DNA from: Mucidula mucida
Lineage: Eukaryota > Basidiomycota > Agaricomycetes > Agaricales > Physalacriaceae
Direction: 5' to 3'
NCBI GenBank assembly: GCA_015501055.1
Contig: JADNYV010000612.1
Location: forward strand, 1-20,090
Length of the DNA stretch: 20,090 bases
Position numbers and translations under genes: made by a program. Below the pieces are notes generated by a model. It did not search any database. It saw nothing but the letters and a program-made list of their open reading frames with translations, and had not been told where the DNA came from. This document shows positions 7,926 through 17,022 of the stretch, piece by piece. Positions within the stretch are counted from its first letter, which is position 1. Every line of letters starts with the position of its first letter.

Positions 7926-9115
7926 ATGGCACCACGGGCTCCTCGCATTGCAGCTCCTGATCTTACAGAAGAGCTCAAGACGAGATATACTGCGTCGTTT
8001 GCGCATATCCCGAACAAAGACGATGTCCTAACATTGCAGGAAACGAGAGCGGCCCTTCAACCAAAGAAGACGAAAGCCGGTGTAGAGGAGGAACATGTCG
8101 ACCGTCCCGCCAACAGGTTTATGCTATACAAGGCGTGGATGTCCGAACAACTGTCCGCAACTCTCTGTGCAGAGCTCAAGGCCACATACGGCCCACTGTG
8201 GTTTGACATGTTTTCGAAGGTGGTCTCATACCATTGGAAGCGTTTGGGCACGGAGGCCGAGGCATTTTGGCAGGAAATGCAGGAGGAAACGAAGCAGAGA
8301 CACGCAGAGGCCCATCCGGGTTACGAGTATCATCCGGCGAAACCGGGCGAAGGGAAAGCGGCAAAGAAGCGCAAGATGAAGAGTTCCAAGTCCTCGGCGA
8401 GGGTATCCCCTCCCAAAACACAGACGCCAGTGTGGGACGCGGCGCTGGAGCCCTTCCAGTTTACATTCCAAATCGAGAGCCCATTGGTGAATGCACCACA
8501 ACCATTCACGAATGCCCCGTTGCCCCCGGTCAATGGGCAAGAACACGCTCAATCGCGAGACCATTTCGCCCCGCAGCCTTTTGTCGACGCGTCGTCTGAG
8601 GTATGTGCTTTGTTCGCCTCTTTGTCTTCGTCTCATTTGTTCTCTTAGCTGCCATCTGCATTCAGCGGTAATGAATTCCATGGGCACCAAAAACATGCCG
8701 TCCCTGGTCCCTTGAATGAGGTATGTGCATTGTTTGATGACTGTTTGTTCTCGTCTCATGATTCTTCAAGCAGGACACGGCCGAACCATCGTACGCCCTC
8801 GATGCATTCAACGGAGAGGCTTTTCTCACCGACTACAATCCGGTTCCGGTATGTGTATTGTCCTCACTTGAATCTTGGTCTTTGGCTAACAAATCCACTT
8901 GCCAGTTTACCGCGCCATGGAACGTTAACCAGTCTCTGCAAGACGAGATCATTACAATCTGCCGCCATTTCTTCCAGCCCGAACTTGAACGGCGTATCAA
9001 TTTTGATGAGATAGAGCGGGACGATCCGCTCATCACCTCCATGTCTGATGAGGACCAGGACATTTTCAAGACGAGGCTTCATGCACGCGCTGCATTCCCT
9101 CTCTGGATGTTCTAG
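7926..9115 (+). CDS. HMG-box (MATA_HMG-like) DNA-binding protein, intact copy
   Basis: Four exons (7926-8600, 8649-8720, 8774-8848, 8906-9115), all joined in phase 0, give 343 codons. The HMG box spans about residues 58-136: RPANRFMLYKAWMSEQ, then FSKVVSYHWKRLGTEAEAFW, QEETKQRHAEAHPGYEY. This is the pattern of fungal mating-type-like HMG boxes. A basic KKRK cluster (147-150) follows as a likely nuclear signal, then a Pro-rich middle and a charged helical C-terminus ending FPLWMF. It is likely a nuclear transcription factor or architectural DNA-binding protein; the target is unknown. The first ATG of the open frame, in context TCAGTCATGG, was chosen. Introns are 48-57 bp and all start GTATGTG. 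The gene is duplicated in unit 2 but broken there. Confidence 0.85.
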
Positions 9116-9547
9116 GCCTAGGATTTCTTTTTTCTTTCTCGCTGTTTTGTTTATATTTACATCTTCTTGACATTCATCCTCATCGCATGTCTTGTTTTCT
9201 CCGTCTCTTTGCTACATATTGCATTGTCACATCCATCGCATTTACGATACCCGTACATATTCCAACATCCATTTCTCTGTTCATATCGTATTGCTATCGT
9301 TTCCCGTCTACATTTCCATTTTCCCCGTTTCTCTGCTATCGTCTCGTCTCGCATCGCATTAGGATATCCTTCTATCTCTTGTTACTCCGTATCGCTATCG
9401 TGTTCTGTTTACATTGTGCTTGTCCAAATTGCATCTGTTGTTGTCCTTGCTTGTGTGTTACCGTGACTTGTTTTTTTGCGCTACACGCCTCTTTCTTTAT
9501 CAACCACCATCTATATACCACAAACGGGCTTCCTGCGACGCGTCAAA
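9116..9547. other. Pyrimidine-rich stretch after the HMG gene
   Basis: The plus strand is strongly C/T-rich for over 400 bp, with repeated GCTATCGT motifs around 9290-9400. The first part is presumably the 3' UTR of the HMG gene. CT-rich tracts are also common in fungal promoters, so the later part could drive a gene starting near 9548. Open frames here are low-complexity by-products of the bias. Confidence 0.5.
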
Positions 9548-10139
9548 ATGTGTCTTATATCTAAACGCGGAATCGTGCTTTCTGTTGATGTGTACGTTTT
9601 GACTGTTTCACCACAGAAGGCCAGGGCATTCAAATTTCAAAGAGTCTATGATAGCGTTCAACGAAGGTCTCGCATTCTTCTAGATTAAATTTCAGGTCAT
9701 TTCTACTCCCTAGCCATTTCTACTCCCTAGCATTTCTGTCGGTGTATATTCTAGTGCGCATTCTACATACCTCGCTTACAGTGCGAAGCGGACCATACGA
9801 CTTCGATCGCATCAAGATCACAAGTTGGAAGGATGCGCTTGACTCTGATCCATTTCACTCCGTCTGTATTTCCAAATGTGCTGACAGGTTGGGTCCGGGA
9901 ACATTCACAAACCGCTCCTTATTTTCTTCTTCGACCACTGCAATCTCATAAACATCCTACTTTGAGCGTCATTGATACGAAGCCAAGTCCCAAGAAACCC
10001 ATCCACTAAGTCATCACACTCTGGCAAAGGAAACTCGGAGAACACCAAAAAGGTTATCATTTGAATATTAGTTTACCGGGTGATATTTTGGGCTATCCCT
10101 TACTCGAGGCCAACACCGAACCAGGAGTTATGGTGCAAG
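9548..10139. other. Unassigned end of repeat unit
   Basis: A 46-codon frame starts at 9548 (MCLISKRGIV..), directly after ACGCGTCA at 9538-9545, and ends at 9688. A second plus frame at about 9778-9951 reads GPYDFDRIKITSWKDALDSD and follows an acceptor-like CTTACAG. A frame reading GDILGYPLLEANTEPG runs near 10080-10130. None is recognised, and unit 2 differs by small frame-breaking indels (7 nt near 9635, 1 nt near 9949). This may be the remnant of another spliced gene, or non-coding. Confidence 0.3.
9698..9731. repeat. 17-bp tandem duplication
   Basis: CATTTCTACTCCCTAGC occurs twice in a row, followed by a partial third start (ATTTCT). The same duplication is present in unit 2 at 16530-16563, so it predates the unit duplication. 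Confidence 0.8.
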
Positions 10140-10195
10140 AATCTGTACGCGTTTTGGTGGACGCGTCGTCGGACAACCTTCAACGCGTACAGATT
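10140..10195. repeat. Inverted repeat spanning the unit 1/unit 2 junction
   Basis: AATCTGTACGCGTT (10140-10153) is the exact reverse complement of AACGCGTACAGATT (10182-10195), with 28 nt between. The right arm is normal RFC1 BRCT sequence (also at 2910-2923). The left arm straddles the join: 10149 onward is RFC1, and 10140-10148 is not present at the intact RFC1 locus. This fits a short fold-back templated insertion at the rearrangement. Confidence 0.75.
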
Positions 10196-12723
10196 TTGTC
10201 GTTCTCGGTGACAACGCCGGACCTAGCAAGCTCGCTGCTATCAAGAAACACGGCATCCGCACCCTTGACGAGGACGCGTTCCTCAACCTGATCGCAACGC
10301 GAACGGGCACCGGTGAGATTGATGAAAAGGCGAAGAAGAAGATGGAAAAGGAGCAGAAGGACATCAAGATTGCAGCCAAGGAAATGGAAAAACGCGAGAA
10401 ACAAGAGGCTAAGGCTTCTGCGTCTAGGTTGGTCGATACCTTGGAATTTAGTTCGTCGCTGATGTTTTTATGGTAGTGGCCACAAGGGGCCGGATCCGTC
10501 AATGCAACTATGGACGACCCGTTATGCCCCTCAGTCGCTCAAAGAAATATGTGGGAACAAGTCTTCGGTCGAGAAGCTGCTTCTGTGGTTACAGGAATGG
10601 TTTGCCATTTACTTTTCAACGATGATTCTGTTTTAATTTTGTTCAGGCCAGCGAGCTACAAAGCCGACTTTAAGAAACCTGGCAAGAACGCCATGAACAC
10701 GAATCGCGCCGTCCTCATTACAGGTCCGCCGGGGATTGGCAAGACGACTAGTGCGCATCTATGTGCCAAACTCGCGGGATATACACCCATCGAATTGAAC
10801 GCAAGTGATGCTCGAAGCAAAAAACTCGTCGAGGTATACTATTCAGCATATCATTGTTTCTTGCCTGCTTATCAATTTAAAGAATGGTATGAATGTCAAC
10901 AATACGTCGCTCGATAGCTATATCGGCGGTAGTGGTTTGTACTCTCAGTCTTCGCCAATCCTTTAACTTGACCGATAAACAGCAAACGAACTCGTTGGGT
11001 GTTGCCATGACCGAAATGCCTGATTATGGATGAGGTTGACGGCATGTCTTCTGGTGATCGTGGAGGAGTTGGTGCTCTGAATGCGTTTATCAAGAAAAGC
11101 AAGGTAAGCAAGAACTCGCACTGCTTTGCGAGATTGACATGAAATCAAGATCCCCATCATATGTATAGCGAACGACAAGGGTGCACAAAAGCTCAAGCCG
11201 TTACAAGCGAACAGTTTCGGCATGCATTGTCGAATACGTCTTTCGCTAGTCGTTCTACTTCCCCATTTACATTTCCCGTCAGACCGCAAGCCAATCAAGT
11301 TCGCTCGCGCGCATCATGACGATAACTTTCAAGGAGAAGATGGATCTTCCAGGGAATGTCATCGACCAGCTTATCACAGGATCGCAGTCCGATATTCGTC
11401 AAGTTCTCAATATGCTTTCGACTTGGAAACTGTCGAGCTCAAAGATGACTTTGATGAGGGTAAAACCTTGTGCGTTCTTCACTTCACTTGGTTGGAAGTC
11501 AGATACTGAGACGGTGATTTCCAGGACCAAGATGAATGAGAAGTATCAAATCATGAGTCCCTTCGATATCACGTCCAAGATATTGGGACCGTATATGTTC
11601 TCGCCGACCGAGAAGAAGTCGCTTGGTGACAAGATGGAGCTGTATTTTCAAGATCATTCCTTTGTGCCGTTGTTCATTCAGGTGAGTACGATTTCGGGTT
11701 TAGGACTCGACTCGGTAATGACAACAATCGAAGGAGAACTATCTGAAAAGTCAGCCGACGAAGCTGCGTAACCTCGAGGGGCCAGAAAAGGTCTTGAAGC
11801 AGCTCCAGCTTATGGACCGCGCGGCTTCGTCGATTTCGGACGGCGACCTAGTCGATGGAATGATACACGGGTACGATTACTCTCGTTAGTTGCATTCGAA
11901 GAGTGACCTAAAAGACCTTCAGGCCCGAACAGCATTGGGCTCTCATGCCTCTTCACGCGGTGTGCTCAACGGTTCGCCCAGCATCATTTGTCTTTGGACA
12001 AGGAGCGCATTATGGAGGTCCGAACGGGATGTCATTCCCTCAGTGAGCACACCTTCTTTTCGCAGATGTTTATAACTCATATGACCGTTTAGGTGGTTGG
12101 GTCAGAACTCGAAACAGAGCAAGCTGAATAGGCAACTTGCTGACATCCAGATCAAAATGCGTCTAAAAGCATCTGGCGATAAACATGAATTGCGGCAGCA
12201 GTATATTCCAGCGCTTTACCCGTACATCGTGCGGCCTCTGATTGAGGACGGATCGGTGAGGCTAAAGAGAACCAGCCATTTCAAAGTCATCGCTGATAGT
12301 TATTTGTAGGACGCCGTCGAAGACATCATCGAACGTATGGATGGATATTACCTGAACAAGGAAGACTGGGACAGTGTCGTCGAGCTGGGTGTCGACACGA
12401 ATAAGGACGACATCATTTTAAAGAAGATCCCAGGTGCCGTCAAGGCGGCGTTTACGCGGAAATACAACGCGACCGAGCATCCGATTGCGTATCACAAGGC
12501 GCAGGATTTGGGCAAGGCCCCGAAGAAGCTGGCGTCTGCTGGGGAGAAGCCCGATTTGGAGGACGCGTTTGAGATGGATGAGGATGTTGCGGAGGGGTCG
12601 GATGAGGAGGAGTCGAGTGGCAGTGGTGGGAGAGGGAAGAAGAAGGATGGGATTGAGGGTGACAAGTTGCTGCAGGTTGCAAAGGCGAAGAAGAAGCCGA
12701 GGAAGAGTGCGGCTGGGAAATAG
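10149..12723 (+). pseudogene. RFC1 3' fragment, copy 2, frameshifted
   Basis: It begins inside the BRCT domain at the codons for RFGGRV and keeps exons 5 (part) to 16 with the same intron positions, but has no promoter, start codon or N-terminal 261 residues. Lesions against copies 1 and 3 cluster at about 10930-11455: loss of AA at the end of exon 8, a 5-nt loss before Walker B in exon 9, scrambled sequence at the end of exon 10 removing the GTACGT donor, a 2-nt gain in exon 11 (CGCGCGCATC) and a 1-nt loss (GACTTTGAT). Walker A (exon 7) and the last exon are intact. It is a non-functional duplicate unless the clustered indels are sequence errors; even then it is truncated. Confidence 0.9.
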
Positions 12724-12760
12724 TCACTTCGTGTATCTATTAGTGCGGTCTTCAGACTCA

Positions 12761-12913
12761 CTAATTTTGGTTATCTTGTGTCAGTGCTCTAGCAAATTCG
12801 GAAACAGCAGGTATGTCCTGACTGCCAGGTGCGAGGTAAATGTTACTGGGGAATGTTGCTTCGGAGTGGCGTTTGTGTCGTTTGTTAACAGCATCGGAGG
12901 GAGACAGGCTCAT
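12761..12913 (-). CDS. Copy of the possible small ORF convergent with RFC1
   Basis: Identical in frame to the 50-codon minus-strand frame of unit 1. It is listed for completeness; its coding status is unproven. Confidence 0.15.
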   Translation of the reverse strand: MSLSPSDAVNKRHKRHSEATFPSNIYLAPGSQDIPAVSEFARALTQDNQN

Positions 12914-12989
12914 GCGATCCTCAAGTACCCGCGTCGCATAATCAAGGTAGGCCCCGCAAAGAAGTTTAATCGTACAGACGCTTTCTAGC

Positions 12990-13043
12990 CTCGCGAACTT
13001 TGCTCATGAGATAAAAGTGTATCTCATGAGAAAAGTTCGCGAG
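12990..13043. repeat. 24-bp hairpin, copy 2
   Basis: Arms 12990-13013 and 13020-13043. One T-to-G change in the left arm (ACTTTGCTC) gives 23 of 24 pairs; the loop AAAGTG is unchanged. Confidence 0.85.
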
Positions 13044-13173
13044 ACGCGGACACTAGGTGTCGACGAAGATGAACTGCAAGATTGGAATACCTTTGATTAC
13101 AATAATGTAGTCTTTTCGTTGTCTATGTTCACATACGGGTTTGAGTTGAGCTGTTTGTGATGTTGCAGATCGG

Positions 13174-13175
13174 TA
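13174..13175. other. Empty MITE target site (TA), unit 2
   Basis: CAGATCGG-TA-GCACACG is continuous here, with a single TA where unit 1 carries the 397-bp MITE. Confidence 0.85.
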
Positions 13176-13344
13176 GCACACGTAAGCGTCTTGATGCCAT
13201 TTTCCTTCCGAACCGCTATGGACATTTGCTAGCAGGCTAGACATTTGCGAACTGCAAGAATAACTTCGAGTCGCGCAGCCTTAGCCACTATTTCTGGTAA
13301 ATGGCGAACAGCCACCTTATTTCTCCTTCGTTCGTTCTGAAAAT

Positions 13345-14681
13345 TTGTACAGGGGTGTCTTTGGCGTATTACCGCGTTTAAACTGTGTTCGTGAAGGCAA
13401 ACCTCAACGTCACGTCTGCATTCCTTCACCCCTATACTGTGCCCTAGCACTTCATGTCCCTGGTTCTTGCGCGTCCACATATGCGTGTAACTGGACACAC
13501 GCGTGGTGCAGGACCCAGTGGTTGATCCAGCAATCGCTGGGATGCCATTCTTCTTCTTTTATGTCGACTCTGCAACGCGCGTGGCATTCACGTCTCCGTT
13601 CTCCCAGCCAGCGCATACTTACTTTGTCAGCTGAGCAGAAAAAGGTATGTGCTGGGCTCATACTTGTGGCACTCCATAACGATTTGTGTGCTAGGTTATT
13701 CTGGGTAGAAGAACTTGGACTAGTCAATGTTTTGCCATCGTTGCACATGAATCCTGACAATCGTTTGACTGGCCTCCTTGAGCCATGGCGGCCTCCTGAA
13801 TTCATCGCGACGTATATGCTTTCGCTGGCCGCTCGCAGCTCTACTTTGCGAAGTCCTTCATCCCTTAGGAGACGTCGCAAACAACACATTGACATCGGTT
13901 TCTTTCCCATGAATCCCAGTCGCAATCAAACCCCTTAGGAGATAGAAAACAAGTAACGTTGACAGAACCCGTTCCCTTCGTGCACGGAGGCTGTTCCAAC
14001 GAGACGCCGATGGCGAACATGGCCATTGCAAGCTTCCCAACTTCGCACTGGGAAGAGAAGAGGCGGGACGTCCCCCTCGAGATGCGGACGACGGTGCTCC
14101 GACAGGAACGCGCACACTCCTGATTTCTAAGGCGGCAATTACGGGGCTTTGACCTGATCTGTGGGGGTGTGGCTTGGCGTGGCGGCTCTCCGAGGAGACG
14201 TAAACGCGCTCACGTGGCACTGCACTCTTCTGCGCATGAGCGTATACTGCACTAATTCGACCGGATCCTTAATCCTCGACGAAACCGGCCTCGCTTGTCT
14301 CAGCTATGGCCTCACAAGGTTCCTGGGCTTGCGCCCTCATGGACTCGGCTGGAAGAGGCGCGCGCCCGATTTGCCTCTTACTCGCCGCTTGAAGCTGGAT
14401 TCTTCCTTGGATGATGATATCCTGCGTCTTGGGGAACGTGTCACACAGAATGTCTCGCTATGGCATATGGATCGACTCAGCGTCAAGCGTGATCGCAGGC
14501 CGAGTGGCTTGGTGCCTCAATGTGGCGCAATTATTTGTGGTGCGAGATTGTGAGAGATTCATTACTTCGTGCCTTGAAAACAATCAAACTAACATTCTAT
14601 ACTACTCCAGAGGCCTTGTATCAATTAAACGACCTCGCTTTGATGTTTTTCCTTTTCCAGCGAGCGGCACGTGATCACTGA
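13345..14681 (+). pseudogene. Gene X, copy 2, broken
   Basis: Counterpart of the gene X region of unit 1, with the intron-like block at 13645-13694. It reads TGG where unit 1 has the TGA, but after RLSVK the sequence differs (loss of two T, gain of GGCCGAGTGG), which breaks the frame before MWRNYLWCEIV. Other differences are a 1-nt gain after MLSLA and a 1-nt gain at GACGCCGATGG. An open plus frame covers 13345-13938, but it reads through the intron-like block and is probably not the true protein. No family recognised. Confidence 0.4.
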
Positions 14682-14768
14682 CCAAAATCAGGGCTAGACG
14701 CGCTTTGTCTTTTGTTCACAGCCTACCACCATCGTCACTCATCACACAAATTTTCATCTATATCAGTC

Positions 14769-15953
14769 ATGGCACCACGGGCTCCTCGCATTGCAGCTCC
14801 TGATCTTACAGAAGAGCTCAAGACGAGATATACGGCGTCGTTTGCGCATATCCCGAACAAAGACGATGTCCTAACATTGCAGGAAACGAGAGCGGCCCTT
14901 CAACCAAAGAAGAGGAAAGCCGGTGTAGAGGAGGAACATGTCGACCGTCCCGCCAACAGGTTTATGCTTACAAGGCGTGGATGTCCGATGAGTTGTCCGC
15001 AAGTCTCTGTGCAGAGCTCAAGGCCACATACGGCCCACTGTGGTTCGACATGTTTTCGAAGGTGGTCTCATACCATTGGAAGCGTTTGGGCACGGAGGCC
15101 GAGGCATTTTGGCAGGAAATGCAGGAGGAAACGAAGCAGAGACACGCAGAGGCCCATCCGGGTTACGAGTATCATCCGGCGAAACCGGGCGAAGGGAAAG
15201 CGGCAAGAAGCGCAAGATGAAGAGTTCCAAGTCCTCGGCGAGGGTATCCCCTCCCAAAACACAGACGCCAGTGTGGGACGCGGCGCTGGAGCCCTTCCAG
15301 TTTACATTCCAAATCGAGAGCCCATTGGTGAATGCACCACAACAATTCACGAATGCCCCGTTGCCCCCGGTCAATGGGCAAGAACACGCTCAATCGCGAG
15401 ACCATTTCGCCCCGCAGCCTTTTGTCGACGCGTCGTCTGAGGTATGTGCTTTGTTCGCCTCTTTGTCTTCGTCTCATTTGTTCTCTTAGCAGCCATCTGC
15501 ATTCAGCGGTAATGAATTCCATGGGCCAAAAACATGCCGTCCCTGGTCCCTTGAATGAGGTATGTGCATTGTTTGATGACTGTTTGTTCTCGTCTCATGA
15601 TTCTTCAAGCAGGACACGGCTGAACCATCGTACACCCTCGATGCATTCAACGGAGAGGCTTTTCTCACCGACTACAATCCGGTTCCGGTATGTGTATTGT
15701 CCTCACTTGAATCTTGGTCTTTGGCTAACAAATCCACTTGCCAGTTTACCGCGCCATGGAACGTTAACCAGTCTCTGCAAGACGAGATCATTACAATCTG
15801 CCGCCATTTCTTCCAGCCCGAATTGAACGGCGTATCAATTTTGATGAGATAGAGCGGGACGATCCGCTCATCACCTCCATGTCTGATGAGGACCAGGACA
15901 TTTTCAAGACGAGGCTTCATGCACGCGCTGCATTCCCTCTCTGGATGTTCTAG
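14769..15953 (+). pseudogene. HMG-box gene, copy 2, frameshifted
   Basis: Same start, four-exon layout and introns as the intact copy. Four indels break it: 1 nt lost within the HMG box (about 14968, ATGCTTACAAGG), 1 nt lost at the basic cluster (about 15205), 2 nt lost in exon 2 (about 15528) and 1 nt lost in exon 4 (about 15822). The net loss of 5 nt does not restore the frame. The HMG box itself continues in another frame from 14981. All four are short deletions, so consensus error should be excluded before calling it dead. Confidence 0.8.
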
Positions 15954-16966
15954 GCCTAGGATTTCTTTTTTTCTTTCTCGCTGTTTTGTTTATATTTACA
16001 TCTTCTTGACATTCATCCTCATCGCATGTCTTGTTTTCTCCGTCTCTTTGCTACATATTGCATTGTCACATCCATCGCATTTACGATACCCGTACATATT
16101 CCAACATCCATCTCTCTGTTCATATCGTATTGCTATCGTTTCCCGTCTACATTTCCATTTTCCCCGTTTCTCTGCTATCGTCTCGTCTTGCATCGCATTA
16201 GGATATCCTTCTATCTCTTGTTACTCCGTATCGCTATCGTGTTCTGTTTACATTGTGCTTGTCCAAATTGCATCTGTTGTTGTCCTTGCTTGTGTGTTAC
16301 CGTGACTTGTTTTTTTGCGCTACACGCCTCTTTCTTTATCAACCACCATCTATATACCACAAACGGGCTTCCTGCGACGCGTCAAAATGTGTCTTATATC
16401 TAAACGCGGAATCGTGCTTTCTGTTGATGTGTACGTTTTGACTGTTTCACCACAGAAGGCCAGGGCATTCAAAGAGTCTATGATAGCGTTCAACGAAGGT
16501 CTCGCATTCTTCTAGATTAAATTTCAGGTCATTTCTACTCCCTAGCCATTTCTACTCCCTAGCATTTCTGTCGGTGTATATTCTAGTGCGCATTCTACAT
16601 ACCTCGCTTACAGCGCGGACCATACGACTTCGATCGCATCAAGATCACAAGTTGGAAGGATGCGCTCGACTCTGATCCATTTTGCTCCGTCTGTATTTCA
16701 GATTGTGCTGACAGGTTGGGTCCGGGAACATTCACAAACCGCTCCTTATTTTCTTCTTCGACCACTGCAATCTCATAACATCCTACTTTGAGCGTCATTG
16801 ATACGAAGCCAAGTCCCAAGAAACCCATCCACTAAGTCATCACACTCTGGCAAAGGAAACTCGGAGAACACCAAAAAGGTTATCATTTTGAATATTAGTT
16901 TACCGGGTGATATTTTGGGCTATCCCTTACTCGAGGCCAACACCGAACCAGGAGTTATGGTGCAAG
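15954..16966. other. Unit 2 tail: pyrimidine-rich stretch and unassigned DNA
   Basis: Near-identical to 9116-10139. Differences include loss of 7 nt (TTTCAAA) near 16472, loss of 1 nt in CTCATAACATCC and a few substitutions. No recognised gene. Confidence 0.5.
16530..16563. repeat. 17-bp tandem duplication, copy 2
   Basis: Same CATTTCTACTCCCTAGC pair as at 9698-9731. Confidence 0.8.
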
Positions 16967-17022
16967 AATCTGTACGCGTTTTGGTGGACGCGTCGTCGGA
17001 CAACCTTCAACGCGTACAGATT
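16967..17022. repeat. Inverted repeat spanning the unit 2/unit 3 junction
   Basis: Arms 16967-16980 and 17009-17022 are the same 14-bp pair seen at the first junction. Identical junctions show that the second duplication copied the whole unit with its junction, for example by unequal crossing-over. Confidence 0.75.

Larger units (their letters stand above)
2877..10148. repeat. Tandem repeat unit 1 (7272 bp)
   Basis: From the middle of RFC1 exon 5 the sequence recurs at +7272, then at +6827, nearly identical by eye. Unit 1 contains RFC1 from residue 262 to the stop, the hairpin, a 397-bp MITE, gene X, the intact HMG gene and about 1 kb of unassigned DNA. Its extra length over unit 2 is mostly the MITE with its TA duplication (399 bp) plus several small indels. 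Confidence 0.95.
10149..16975. repeat. Tandem repeat unit 2 (6827 bp)
   Basis: Second copy of the unit: RFC1 3' fragment, hairpin, empty MITE site, broken gene X, broken HMG gene, unassigned tail. It has many single- or few-base indels against unit 1, several in coding sequence. Confidence 0.95.

Noticed and set aside
9167..9564. Cys/Ser/Phe-rich open frames in the pyrimidine-rich tract
   Set aside because: Several overlapping frames of biased composition arise from the CT-rich strand; none has a domain, and they follow the HMG gene stop where a 3' UTR is expected.
10130..10139. TATGGTGCAA before the junction matches RFC1 exon 5 at 2764-2773
   Set aside because: A 10-base match with unlike flanks is too weak to argue for retained upstream RFC1 sequence; chance is likely.
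10061..10291. Apparent fusion protein joining the unit tail to RFC1 sequence
   Set aside because: The frame that crosses the junction reads RFC1 out of frame, and the in-frame path upstream meets a TGA near 10080 with no ATG, so no new fusion gene is supported.
13345..13938. 197-codon open frame in unit 2
   Set aside because: It reads straight through the 50-bp intron-like block, and the part before it is not in the frame predicted by intron phase; length alone is not enough.
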